Assembly: GCA_033032175.1 (NCBI GenBank)
Contig: CM065325.1
Span: forward strand, 3,686,930 to 3,750,929
DNA: 64,000 nt
Direction of reading: 5' to 3'
From: Saturnia japonica
Lineage: Eukaryota; Arthropoda; Insecta; Lepidoptera; Saturniidae
Numbering within the stretch: the first letter of the stretch is position 1; each line of letters begins with the position of its first letter. A model generated the notes under the pieces. That model made no database searches. It was not told the origin of the DNA and saw only the letters and a list, made by a program, of their open reading frames with translations. The translations under genes and the position numbers were made by a program. Positions 50,441 through 62,044 of this stretch are shown one piece after another.

Positions 50441-52110
50441 AGGATAATAAAACATGCAAATGCGGATTTTACTTTCGTGATCCATGGCTGTGCTTCTTCT
50501 ATGAACGTTGCAACACGAATGACAAAACTTACAGAAATTTTACCTCATTGCGCGAACCCATAATCATTCGATGCGGTTTTATAATACAATAATACAAAAT
50601 CTGTACGGATGTCTGAAGTGAAAAAATGTTTAGATATATTATATCATAACTATATATATTTAATAACTATACCTACCTATATATTAAAAAATAATATATT
50701 GATATATCATATAAAATTTGTAATAATATTGTAATAATGTATTGTGTAAAAATATATATTTTTTAATTTTATGCGGCTAGATCTCGATCACCATGCTCCA
50801 GTCGTAATACCCACCACAGTAGGACATTTAGGTGTGTCGCGTTACGGTATCAGCAGGTGTAGATGCCGTACTCAAACGGGTGGTAGGGAAAGATCCGACT
50901 TGATTACGATCATCATACACATGGTGATAAGCCCGTCATAGTAACTCTCTTTAGTTTTGTCGCGTTTCGGGATAACTTAATGTATATTAAGTTGCTGAAA
51001 GGCTGGCAGTCCGGCATGATAGTGGCGATCGTCAGTGGATTGCCGTCCTCTCGGGGGTCACTGTTATTGTTGGATTGTACCATACTATTAAAACACATTA
51101 CTTCCATGTTTAGCAGATAGAGACGAAATAAAACCAATGTCTAGGGCAGCGATCTGAAGTGTTTAATTGGGGAACCATTTTAAAGCTATATAGGTCTGTC
51201 ACGGTCTGATTTCAAATTATTAGTTTTAGCTTAAACATCTTATATTGTTGTACAGCAGTTAACTGTTACATTGCGCATTGATTTCGCCAACTAATAATAT
51301 AAATTGACGATGATTCAGTGATAAGTTTAATTATACAAACATAGATTAACGATTATTTGTCGCTGGTGCAGACAACCGGTCATTAATCTATGAATAGAAA
51401 TGACTCTTTTTTGATTTCTTCTTGCATACTAGCAAAGCTGACAAAGCTTGGAGTAAGTAAAAAAATACTATTTTCACGTTTTATTCCATTTTATTCGACG
51501 TTCTGACTTTAATGAAAAAAAAGTTTACTGTTGGTTCTATTATGGTCACAAAATACGAAATAGTTTCGGCACGGTCCGGATGCGGAATACGGTCTGAATG
51601 CGGACTGTGGTGCGCCATTTGGAAGCCGCTGGTCTAGAGAGTAAGGGAATGAATGCGATATATTGATAAGCTGAATTCTTATTACTATATCCAATCTAGT
51701 CTGCTATACAAGCTGAATGGATATGAAACCCAAAGTGTACAATTTTTGTAACCTCGCAATCAAACAAAGTTGACAAATAGGTGCCGTACTTTTTTATCAC
51801 TGTTGTTATCGTTGTTGATATGCTGTAAATACTTGATATTTTATAACCATTGTTCATCTAGCTCCTAAAAGTAAAACTGTGAATACCTCTATTAAAAAAG
51901 ACATGGATACAATTATATTTTTTCAAAAAAGCCAATATGTGTAACTTCTGGAAAAAGGTACCTACTCGCGTGATCTCTTAGGGTTTCTTACAGCCAGACA
52001 AATTGTGTAGGTAGCTTCCTTTTAAAATATAGCAAATTTCTACTACAATCAATAGTTTAAGCCTTCTTATTATTTGTCTATGGTTTAAGCCAATCTATCA
52101 ATTACTCGAT
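50441..52110. other. AT-rich intergenic DNA with short repeat scraps
   Basis: 50925-51090 shares GTCGCGTTTCGGGAT with 63940 and, more weakly, 15420, and contains a partial dispersed repeat (TTGGATTGTACCAT, 51073). No gene. Confidence 0.5.
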
Positions 52111-52190
52111 AGTCTGGGTATTAAAAGTAGACACTCGATTTATGTCTGAATGGAACTATTTAGAAACTTTTTGCATGGCAACTATTACTT
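52111..52190 (+). repeat. Remnant terminus of the 17802 Tc1-like family
   Basis: AGTCTGGGTATTAAAAGTAG, ACACTCGATTTATGTCTG and ACTTTTTGCATGGCAA follow the same order as 17803-17860 (AGTCTGGCAAACGAAAGTAG, ACACTCGAATTATTTGC, ACTTTTTATATGGCAA). Confidence 0.7.
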
Positions 52191-52497
52191 TTTATATTTC
52201 AGTTAATTTTCCCATCATTTCCATTCCTCTTCTTTTTATTTTATAATACATATCTTATACCTAATTTATATGATGGTTATTTCATCATTGATTGTTGTAG
52301 TATCTAAATAAAGTTGCATTGTTATTTAATAATATGTTAATGTTAAGGTAAAATGTAAATATATTGTAAAAACTCAAAGTATGTACATTACTTTGTAAAA
52401 ACATAATATTTGTAATGGTTTATTTTCATGTTTGCACCTGCAGCCTGCTGACAAACAGGGTTATCTGATAACATTATCGCAGAATAAAAATATTTGT

Positions 52498-52576
52498 ATT
52501 TTTTTTAGATCTGACTACACTGTTAACCTTAGGGACCCTGAAGTCGCAGCGGCTTTTACAGCTTCACCAAACTTGG
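52498..52576 (-). mobile_element. 79-bp stub of the Jockey-type LINE (copy D)
   Basis: Target duplication AAAAATATTTGT at 52486-52497 and 52577-52588. Between them are a short T-run and the last ~70 bp of the LINE 3' UTR (TGACTACACTGTTAACCTTA, GCAGCGGCTTTTACAGCTTC). An extreme 5' truncation. Confidence 0.88.
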
Positions 52577-52588
52577 AAAAATATTTGT

Positions 52589-54619
52589 CTATGATGGTAT
52601 CCTCTTATAGTCTGTGCTACAGTTTTAGGGATGAAACGATATCAGTCAGGAATCAATACTTTTACCTGATACATTGGAAGGAAAGTAACGAAACCCAGTT
52701 GGTATTGATTAAAAATATCGATAGTTACTTGTATAATTATTTTTTTAATATTTAAAGACTAGTAATACCAACGATACTTTCATTAATTTATTTTTAACTC
52801 GCAATTTAAGAAAAAAGGTTTTTATCCGTGAAAATCTGCTTTTCCCAAAAACAACATTTTTAACTTTCTTGTTTAATGGTTTCTAGAAGCCGTGAGACGT
52901 GATTGTTGAACCTGCTTTTGATCCACTGGCGGTAGAATTGTAGACATAGACTTAAACAAGCTTTTTAATTTTTACTTGACCCGTCCACATACATTTTATA
53001 ACGTGGATCTAGTAAGGTGCCCAGAGATTCGTATATGTTATACTCTATGAGGCCCCCAAATTTTTATTTTTAAACTCTGCCAACAGTGTGGTTTGCTGAA
53101 ATATAACACATTCAATTGGAGAAGAAAATTTATTTTCTGTGTTGTGGGTTAATTTATAATTGGTATGATTCAATACAAAGTGACATATTTTTTGCACAAA
53201 GATTCTTTAGTAACAAATTCAAATGATTTTAAGAGACAGATTTTAAACACTTATGGATTGCTGACTCTTTGTTGTTTTTGGATTGTACTGTGCGTACCAT
53301 CAATGTACCGCTAATGTACGCTAATGTTAAAGCTACCATGAAAAAAATCAGGTAAATCGGTTAAGTGCTTCTCGAGTATATGAACAATAACGGGGCAGGT
53401 AAACAGATGTCGCCTTTTATGATATCTGTTAAAGGGATAACTATGTATTAAAATCATATATGAAACATCATATGATTTAACTATGGTCACCACTATAGAA
53501 ATTTGTTTGTAAAAGTACTTTAAAGTAAAGCTATTTTTGAAAGATAGGATTACCCAGCGGTGGGTTAGTTATATATTGTATTTAGTATATTATTGTTAAT
53601 AGTTTATCTTAGAAATAGTAATATCACAACAGTTCCAGCTACACCCAATACGATAACGTCATGGTTTAATACCACATAGTATATTCGTTGAAAATAGTCT
53701 CCGTTACTACATACTTTTTTATTAAAAAAAACCATAACACACTGTGGTTTTTTTTTCATTCAGTAAATAGGTGCTCCTATATATTTTTTCTTAAATTTTC
53801 CCTCGGTGCATTTAATACTACCCCCTTAATCTGCCAACTTTAACCTTAGGAAAGATGCCACTCTTCTACTCAATGTCGCGGCTATATCGGTACCTAACTA
53901 ATCAGTTAGAACTGTTGGAAGCGCGATACTTTCTCATATCATTTTTTTTACACAACAATACACAAATTTACAATTTAAAACAACAGTACTTACATATTTG
54001 TACTTTATTAAGGAAAATCTGAATTAGAAATGCTCTTGAAAAACAATTACTTTCCAAGAAATAGGTACCTAATCTTCTGAAGCAGTGACGTTGTGCTAGT
54101 TTTTGTTAACAACCTTTAATAAATCACAAACGGGCCAACGATATATGTATAAAACTTTTGCGCCTCTGTCTATAAGTTTTGCTTTGTTAAGTGATTTGAT
54201 ATCTTACCATTCTTCCAATAGGTTCGATTATAATGTATAAACGTAACATGATATCTCATAGTGTACTATAAAATGATATTTAGGTAAATTTGTTCCGTCA
54301 ACCATAGATTGTACAAACATCAAATCATGTGTGTATATCGCACGCCTATGAGTACAAAGGTGCCATTTACGAGCGAGTACTGATATGAGTACTTTTCACA
54401 GATACTTACTCGGTAGTCGTTTATAATGTATCGATTTTTAAAGTACTTGGTACCAAAAGAAAAGTATCTATTATGTACTCGTTAATACTTGCTACTTTGT
54501 CTGTGATTACTGATTACTTGCCTCTGGGTAATGGTCTATGATTACTTGTATCGATGCATCCCTAGCCAGTTTAATGGCTAATATTTTAGTAAAATTTGAT
54601 TTTGATTTAGTTGTGAATA
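52589..54619. other. Intergenic DNA upstream of RCE1
   Basis: A short dispersed repeat lies at 53281 (GATTGTACTGTGCGTACCAT). No other gene or element identified. The RCE1 promoter should lie at the right end, but no TATA box is obvious. Confidence 0.5.
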
Positions 54620-54735
54620 ATGTCTGTGAAAGAATTTATAATCCAAAATAAATGCTGTATTTCTGTATTAGCATGTATTTTTTTGACTTTTGCGTATGTT
54701 GCAAGTCTTTATATTTGGAGGTCAACTTTAAGCAG
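54620..54735 (+). CDS. RCE1: RCE1 exon 1
   Basis: MSVKEFIIQNKCCISVLACI and the rest of the first membrane helix; ends two bases into an Arg codon at a GTAAAA donor. Confidence 0.93.
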
Positions 54736-57700
54736 GTAAAAATTTTTACAAAATAAAATCTAATATTTTTATGAATTCAGAAGTAATAATGAAGGAGTGT
54801 AACTGAAATTTGTGTATAAATACATTATATTACTTTTGGGGATTGTAATGGGATGTAACTAAGATGTGATGAATTTTTTTAGGGATCATCCTTCCACAAT
54901 CAAGCGCAGGTTTTTCAGCGTGACCTGCATGATGGTATTTGCTCCATTCTTCACATTATATTTTTTAACTGAGGATGCAATTAATAAAGATAGTTTGTAT
55001 GCACAATTTGGCTTACGATGGTCTGGTATTGTACAGGCTGTTGTAGCTCCATTAACTTTGACAGCTGTATTATTCTTGGGCCCGTTATCTATGCAATTTT
55101 TATCAGGTGCATGGAAACTGTATGCAGGTATGATATATATATTTAATTTTTTAAATTAAGGTATCATCATATGGTACATGCATATAATACACCGTTTTTT
55201 TTGTACAGAACCACTCTATTGGGTGTCTAGTTGGCAAGACTTGGAATGGGTCAGAAATCACTTTATGGCACCATTAAGTGAAGAGTGGGTGTTCAGAGCT
55301 TGCATGACACCGTTGCTTCTTCAATGTTTTGAACCAATGACTACAGTTTTTGTGGGACCCTTGTTGTTTGGGATAGGTCAGTTTACATTTGTGTAAAGTC
55401 TAAATTCTTATGCTTATTTGTTATAGATAGTTCTATTATTTCATTCTAAAACTGTATAGCTGTAAAATGGCTTTATGTTTTTGTTGGTTATTGAAATTTT
55501 CTATTTAGAAAAACATTTTATTACTTTAACCTCCGGTCTGGCAATCGAACCGCTCAACGTCGCTTCAAAATTTGCCTTGAGCGGCAAGCAGACCTCTCAA
55601 CGCTGATGACGGTTGCTTGTTTTTGGTCGATTTGTGCTGCCATATTAATACTGCTATCCCTTACAAACATATTTATTATTAAAGCTAAAGACAAGGACAA
55701 AATGTTAAGGCCAAAATAAAACGTCATACTGACGCCATTATATTCTTAGTTCAGTTCGTTGCTAACCGCTGGAAGTGGCGAGTGAGTGTTGTTTTAAAAT
55801 TGACTATTTCGGTGTTTGTGTTTGTTTTTGTGCGGAAAAATATTACAAAGAAATGAATAGGTATGTACTAAATCATTGTAAGATAATACATTTCAAATCT
55901 GAGAAGTTTTTAGTTCATTTTTCGTCAAATTCCCACACCAAGTCGAGTTGTAACCTAAAAATTTTTCCAGTTTTTTTTAATAAATTTAATAAAGTAGCTA
56001 CATTTACAGTAGGAATATGATTAATATCTATAGTATAACTAATTATTAACGTAATAAAAGTGTCAATTCGTTACATTCTTTCCCTATTTCACAAAAAACG
56101 CGCATTTTTAACGGTCGAAAAGCACTTGACGCTTGTTCAACGGTTCTGTCAAACATATGATGGCGATCGTGGTTGGGCAAGATGGAAACGGTTTTCAAGT
56201 TAATAATTATTGTTGATATTTTGTGATTGGTTTTTTTTATTCTTATTTTAATGCTAATAATATCTGATATCACTATTAATTTACATGTATTTTATTATAA
56301 ATAAAAAACTTTCAAGTTCATAATTATTGTTGATATTGTATATTTCTTGTAAAAGTTTTATCTATACTTTTCATGGCGATCGTGGTTGGGCAAGATGGAA
56401 ACGGTTTTCAAGTTAATAATTATTGTTGATATTTTGTGATTGGTTTTTTTTATTCTTATTTTAATGCTAATAATATCTGATATCACTATTAATTTACATG
56501 TATTTTATTATAAATAAAAAACTTTCAAGTTCATAATTATTGTTGATATTGTATATTTCTTGTAAAAGTTTTATCTATACTTTTCCTACTCGCCGGCAAG
56601 TTTAGGTATGTAAACCAAGTGCATTTCGGCAAAAAATGTGAACGTTTAGCGTCGATTTATGAAATGTTCTTGGAAGATAACATGGTATTATATTTTATAA
56701 TTCTGTTAGTAAATTTAATCTAAATTGAAAATAAAAAGTTTGTTTCACAAAATAATGAGTAGAACTTACTCTAAACTGGTAATGTTCGATCATATCTTTT
56801 TTCTATAGATTTTAACGTCTTTGTTTATGTTGCTTGTAAATAAAAAACTATACACTTTTACAGTGCTAAACTTTTATGAGCCATTGTTTATGAACCCGAC
56901 TTTAAAATAAACACTTGACAAAGGGCTTCCGACCGTCGTTGTTCTCCGAATTTAATTTTAAACCTTTGTTTAGTTTACTGCGCTTGACCTTGGGGTCCCT
57001 TGAGAGTGTTATCTTTCGAATGTAATAATTTAAAAAATTGCTACGAGAGGTGCAGGCATTTAATTTTATGTTATAGTTATAGTATTTGTAATGTTAATAA
57101 AATAAATATTTCTGACATTAATTTAATTTTTTTTAATTTTTTTTTTTTTTTTTATGCAATCCTAACAAATATTCTCATATCTTATTTTTAGTGTAGGTTT
57201 ACAAAATAAATGAAACACATATCAGTTTAAATTGTTTATTTATCAGTTAAATCAGTTCATAAAGAATAGAAAAACTATAGTTTTATATATAGGTACTATA
57301 CAAAATTACTGCTAAATAAGTAAATTACTGCACGCCCGCGGACTTTAGCGTTTGCGCGGGAACACCCCCTGCCACTTGAGCGTTTTTTCCAAAATGGCGG
57401 TTGCCGCATAAACGGTTAATAATATGTACTTCTTTTTCTGTAATTGAATGAAATTTATATTTTATAGCTCACTTTCATCACATGTTTGAACAAATGAAGG
57501 CAGGATTTGAATTCAAGACAGCTCTAATGGTGTCTAGTAAGTATTATTTAAAATTTAAGTGGTAATGGTATTTTAATAAAATGTACTAAATATTATATTT
57601 ATTTCTTTCCTTTTTAGCATTCCAATTTACATACACTAGCCTTTTTGGTGCATACTCAGCATACTTGTTTGTAAGAACTGGTAAGTAATAAAATATTTAT

Positions 57701-58789
57701 CCAATTTTCTATTAATGATTAATGCTATTTTCCGATTATTCTTAGTGTGTTATTTAGTTTATTTTTGATAATGTGATATGTGATGTATAATTAATGCTGT
57801 GCGAGCACCACTTCTCAAATTTTATTGACATGCCTCACTTGCTGTTAGAAAATTGAACTGAAATCACATTTTTCAATTGAATTTGGATTTGAAATGGAAT
57901 TTTTGTACCACTTTCTAAAATGTGCAATATGATTAACTTTCTTCTATTTTCAAAAATATTTCAAAGCAATAAGTTACTATTGCTATGTAATTTAAAAAAG
58001 AAAAAAGAGAGACAAGAGAAATGTAAATAGTAGACAATATGATTCAAAAGATTAATTGCTGTTGTTATAGACTCTCCTATTGGAAAAATAAAACAATATG
58101 TTTTTGTAAATATTATATAGTGTCTACAATGATCTTCGTCATCAACAATAGTATACCCGTATATTATGACTAAAGTATATGTTAAATATGACCATCTCCT
58201 TTTTATGACTTGGAGAGAATGGATTTTCTAATTTCACTCAAAGTACCTTCAGCAAATAGTATCATTTAAGGAGTAATGAATAGTATAAAATCGAAGGCAG
58301 CAATGTATGTCTGACCGATAATTAAAATAAAACTAGAAAATTTCAGTTGTATCTATGGTAAATATTTTACTGTTAACTTCAGCCAAGGCTTTCAGTCAAA
58401 TATTCACCATAGATACAATTGAAATTTCCTAGTTTTATTTGAATTACCAAGTTATCCATCAGACCTATTTTTCTGCCTTTGATTTTATATGACTCATATA
58501 GTATCATTGTAATTTCAAGAATGAGTTAGTGATTTGTGAGCAGTATTTTGTAATTGTTTCTAATAAATTATTATGCTTTTTTACAGGTCACTTTGTAGCA
58601 CCCTTGGTGGCACACATGTTCTGCAATCACATGGGTTTTCCTAACTTTGGTGAAATCAACCTGTATCCACCCTTGCAACGAGTATTTATTATTTTCAATA
58701 TTATCTTAGGTTTTGTCCTCTGGTGTATGCTTTTAACTCCACTAACAAATCCATATATATATGACAACAGATTATATTGGGATACTTGA
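54620..58789 (+). CDS. RCE1: CAAX prenyl protease 2 (Rce1), 6 exons, 287 aa
   Basis: Exons 54620-54735, 54883-55127, 55209-55376, 57468-57536, 57618-57680 and 58587-58789 join in phase (864 nt with TGA); all introns are GT-AG. The product is an integral ER-membrane endopeptidase that removes the AAX tripeptide from prenylated CAAX proteins such as Ras, after farnesyl- or geranylgeranyl-transferase and before ICMT methylation. Motif 1 is EEWVFR (E145, E146, R150) in APLSEEWVFRACMTPLL. Motif 2 is the FGIAHFHH segment (~174-181). Motif 3 is HMFCN (H230, N234). Hydrophobic stretches at ~13-32, 50-68, 84-110, 155-178, 200-220 and 245-270 fit a multi-pass protein. The length is slightly below human RCE1. 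The first Met is the only one upstream of the first membrane helix. Confidence 0.97.
54883..55127 (+). CDS. RCE1: RCE1 exon 2
   Basis: DHPSTIKRRFFSVTCMMVFA, then LRWSGIVQAVVAPLTLTAVL and MQFLSGAWKLYA; two membrane segments around the conserved LG(L/I)R-type loop. Confidence 0.96.
55209..55376 (+). CDS. RCE1: RCE1 exon 3 (EExxxR motif)
   Basis: Carries WVRNHFMAPLSEEWVFRACM, the catalytic Glu motif, and VGPLLFGI leading to motif 2. Donor GTCAGT. Confidence 0.97.
55377..57467 (+). other. RCE1 intron 3
   Basis: GC-richer patches near 55530-55640 and 57330-57410 bracket AT-rich DNA, which may mark an old inserted element. I could not pair its ends. The T-run at 57126-57152 and the 213-bp duplication are the other features. 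Confidence 0.5.
56160..56585. repeat. Perfect tandem duplication, 2 x 213 bp
   Basis: 56160-56372 and 56373-56585 are identical as far as I can read; both start ATGGCGATCGTGGTTGGGCA and end CTATACTTTTC. Each unit also contains two diverged inner copies of TTTCAAGTT(A/C)ATAATTATTG. Confidence 0.97.
57468..57536 (+). CDS. RCE1: RCE1 exon 4
   Basis: AHFHHMFEQMKAGFEFKTAL: the catalytic His cluster. It follows a 2.1-kb intron that contains the perfect 213-bp duplication. Confidence 0.96.
57618..57680 (+). CDS. RCE1: RCE1 exon 5
   Basis: TFQFTYTSLFGAYSAYLFVR, a membrane helix conserved in the family. 63 nt. Confidence 0.96.
58250..58500. repeat. Foldback (~110-bp arms) in RCE1 intron 5
   Basis: AAAATAAAACTAGAAAATTT, CAGTTGTATCTATGGTAAAT (58324-58364) pair with ATTCACCATAGATACAATTG, AAATTTCCTAGTTTTATTTG (58400-58441). 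Outer parts AATCGAAGGCAG and CTGCCTTTGATT also pair. Probably a palindromic MITE. Confidence 0.8.
58587..58789 (+). CDS. RCE1: RCE1 exon 6
   Basis: GHFVAPLVAHMFCNHMGFPN (motif 3, H and N ligands), a last membrane helix and the stop at 58787-58789. Confidence 0.97.
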
Positions 58790-59653
58790 ATTTAAAAAGT
58801 AATGAAACCATATTGAAACTGGAACTTAGGTAAGAATTTTTTATAATGTTGACTGAAATATTTTTATTTACACATAATATTGAATATTATTGTGACTTTA
58901 GTTACCTTGTTTTTTTTTATTTATTATTATGGATCCTACCAACAGCTTGTGGTTCTTTGAAATGATAATGGTTTGTCTGAAAAATGTTGAAATACCTTGA
59001 CTGGTATGTACTTTACGTGCATAGTTTTCTGGTTAATCAATAATAATGTTATTAATGTTACTGTTAAAAAGTGTAAATCCTTATTTCAATTATTATGTGC
59101 CATATATATATATATATATAATTGTAAGAAATTTTATAATATTATACGTAAATAATTCTAAAACAGGGTTCACACTCATGGGTACATTTAGTAATATAAT
59201 GCCTCACTAGTCAATTGATGTATTAATTTAATATTAAAGTTAATTTTTATCTTTTATATTGAAGCTATGATACTTTCGTGGCTTTATAACATTATTATAA
59301 GTTAGTATTATTATAAGGAAATATTAATGATTGGCTGACTGCCTAATTAATATTGTGATGTAATTATGGATTGTAGGATTTTGAAGCAGATTCAGTTATT
59401 TGTATATCAGAACAAAGACTAAACTCATTAATAACCCAAATTATGCTGTGAATAATTTTTTTCTTGATTTATATATTTTAATATAATTATTATACTATTA
59501 TAATATAGGGTTATTATTCAACAATGATGTTTTAAAATTTAAGAATACTAATTATCAGCTTAGTGTTTTTATTTTATTACATTTCGTTCTTAATAGTGTC
59601 CATTGTAAAATATCCATAGCCTTGAATGGTCAAACAAACATACTTTGAATAAA
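58790..59653 (+). other. RCE1 3' UTR and downstream DNA
   Basis: AT-rich with a (TA)n run at 59104-59121. A candidate poly(A) signal AATAAA at 59648-59653 lies directly before the target duplication of the next LINE. An earlier, non-canonical signal is possible. Confidence 0.4.
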
Positions 59654-59665
59654 GAGGCCATATTC

Positions 59666-60320
59666 TTCTTCTTCTTCTTTACATAATGGCAACGTGTGTG
59701 TAAACACAATTCCGCCAATGTCACGTATATAGAACCATAAACGAAGGAGATTTATCGTAAATGATGGCCTGTTTATTAATTTAAAATGTATCCAGTCCGG
59801 GCTATCCAAAAACAAACACAAAGCAACACAACACAATACACATACTAATTAATAACCAATCCTACAACATTTATTACATAACTATAGTCTACAGAATGAG
59901 ATTACAAACATGCACGAAAAGACTTTACCATCTACAGTTTAATTTTGTTAATTGTAATAAATTTTGACAAGAATTCTACTATGAAAGGGTTATCGGGGAC
60001 AAGCGTTAGAAGGCACATAAGGTTAGTAGGACGGGGAATACAAGGAGGTAAAGTATCATAAAGGGAGAATCTATTCCAGGTACAGTTAAAAAATATGTGA
60101 TCAGAAGAACCTTCCTCCAAGCCACATTCACATAAAGAATGATCCCTGATCCTTATTTTGGCCAGATGAACCGGCCGGTGACCAAGGCGAAGGTGGCAGA
60201 TTATGGAAGTAACATATTTACTAATATACCAATGTTTAAAAAACCATGGTTTTGGGGGGATGTTAATTTGGATAGAGCCATAGTGTTTGCCTTTTAACTT
60301 TCTGGATAAATTCCAATATT
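59666..60320 (-). mobile_element. LINE 3' fragment with (GAA)n tail (third LINE family)
   Basis: Target duplication GAGGCCATATTC at 59654-59665 and 60321-60332. On the minus strand the 3' end runs into GAAGAAGAAGAAGAA. The coding remnant 60240-59932 reads HLRLGHRPVHLAKIRIRDHS, then CECGLEEGSSDHIFFNC, the CCHC-type motif after the RNase H region of an ORF2, and ends NKIKL with a stop. 5' truncated; family distinct from the two other LINEs. Confidence 0.88.
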
Positions 60321-60703
60321 GAGGCCATATTCCTCAGCAGTTAGTCATTCCACTGTCTACTCAACTGTCAAACGGTATCCCAAGTTGGGATGGTTGGTGA
60401 TATCTGATTCATTTCAGTTAATTCATAGTTCTGACATAGGATAAATCCATAAAACTGTGTTGTACATATTATCAAGTTGTATATTTATTTAACATGGTAA
60501 TGGTGAAGACTCTGTATTAAGCGGTGGGCGATTATGGTGCAAACAAAATATCGGACGCGTGTTACAACCATGTTTTATAGGTATCTGAATAATGAATGTA
60601 CGACGAAATGTTACTGTGCAAACTATCGGACGTAACCTTGGGTCGTCCTTGAGCGTTCGGACGGTGCAGCGAACCTCAATTTTAGAAAATAGGTAGATGA
60701 AAT

Positions 60704-60948
60704 TGTAGCGACATCATAGAAAAAATGTACTTTCAGCATGAACCACCGGCACGGTACAATTTGTAATATTTAACTAGTGATAGTCCGGCCGGCGCGCGGC
60801 CGGGGACGCACGCGCATGTAATCAGATTATATAACTTTTGGTGTAACAATATACTCGGTGAAATAAATATTCATGGTCTTTATATTTTATGCAACCCTTA
60901 AAGTAACGTTCGCTTAAACATATCATATACGATTAAGTGATCTTTACA
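60704..60948 (+). repeat. 5' LTR of a second Gypsy-type element
   Basis: Starts TGTAGCGACATCATAG and ends GATCTTTACA (TG...CA). It contains a TATA-like TTATATAAC (60828) and AATAAA (60863), followed by the primer site. No 3' LTR is found in the window. Confidence 0.7.
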
Positions 60949-60949
60949 T

Positions 60950-60963
60950 TGGTTACCCCGAAC
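60950..60963 (+). other. Primer-binding site of the second Gypsy-type element
   Basis: TGGTTACCCCGAAC begins one base after the LTR, resembling TGGTGACCCCGCG of the first element. Confidence 0.6.
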
Positions 60964-61024
60964 TGAACACTACGTGAGTATAATAATTTTATAAGGGTAA
61001 TAAAAACATTATAAAATCAGTGCA

Positions 61025-61615
61025 ATGGCGGAAACCGAAGAAATATCAATGGCAACTGTCACCGTATCATCGAGAATTCCGGATTTCTGGACAGTCACCC
61101 AGACTCTGGTTCGTATGTTTTGAAGCTGTTCTAGCAAAAACTTAGTGAAGATATCAAATATAATTTATTGGTGGCGAAATTAAATAAAGACAATATACAA
61201 CAAGCCAGTGATATTGTGTTGTCACCACCTATTAACAAAAAATATGAAACATTAAAAGATAGACTACTGCAGTGCTACAAGGAATCCGAAAACCGCCAAT
61301 TCCAAAAATTGTTTTCAAAATTGGAATTGGGTGATAAAAAACCGTCACAACTTCTCAAAAAAATGAGAGACCTTGCACGTAACAAATTTCCGGATTAGAC
61401 ACTAAAGTTGATGTGGTGTAATCACCTACCACAGGCTGTAAGAGCTGTTTTCATAGGCAGTGACGTCAAGAAGCTTGAGAGCCTAGCTGTTATTGCGGAT
61501 AAGATCTTAGAGACGATGCGTCTGATCGAAGTTTCGGAGACCACATTTACGAAACCCAGTTCGTCGCATAATAATGACCTTGTGGATGAGTTAAGGAATA
61601 ACTGCTGACAGTACA
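61025..61615 (+). pseudogene. gag: Broken Gypsy gag
   Basis: ATG at 61025 opens MAETEEISMATVTVSSRIPD then FW. A frame break near 61090-61160 is followed by KLNKDNIQQASDIVLSPPIN and LELGDKKPSQLLKKMRDLAR, a stop at 61396-61398, and then LMWCNHLPQAVRAVF and VIADKILETMRL to a stop at 61606-61608. It is clearly homologous to the gag at 3026-3922 (same GDxKPSQLL and MWxNHLP blocks), but it differs throughout, so it belongs to another family member. No pol follows; the element ends here. Confidence 0.85.
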
Positions 61616-62031
61616 TTTTGTTCTACCATGTCGCTACAAAGTGGTAAAAATTGGTAGATTGTAAAATGAAAATTTAGTAGATCTACTTACTTACCCTAGC
61701 CCTCTTTTTGAGTAGATTTACAAAATTAAAAAGTAACATAAAAACTGCTCTAGAAGAAGTTTTACATCATCATACGAATAACAAGACTTTCCCGATCTTA
61801 TAAATCCATACCTTCCTAACAGGCATTATATTCGTGAAGTTACGATTAACATTACAATAGAATGAAATTATAAAATAAACAAAAATATGCTAAAAATATT
61901 AGTACGAATTTTACGTGTTAAATACAGTGAAAACATGCCAAACTTAGCATTAAATATGCCAAAACGGCAACACTGGAGCGCACGGACGAGTCCGAAGCGA
62001 CTGTGCACACTTATATAAGTCTCGGCTTACG
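61616..62031. other. Unassigned DNA
   Basis: No coding potential. 61985-62044 is GC-rich (GGACGAGTCCG and GGACGCGTCCG) and precedes the LINE target site. Confidence 0.4.
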
Positions 62032-62044
62032 GACGCGTCCGATA

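Noticed and set aside
55512..57410. A single large transposon filling RCE1 intron 3
   Set aside because: GC-rich patches at both edges are suggestive, but their sequences do not pair as inverted repeats and no coding remnant could be recognised.
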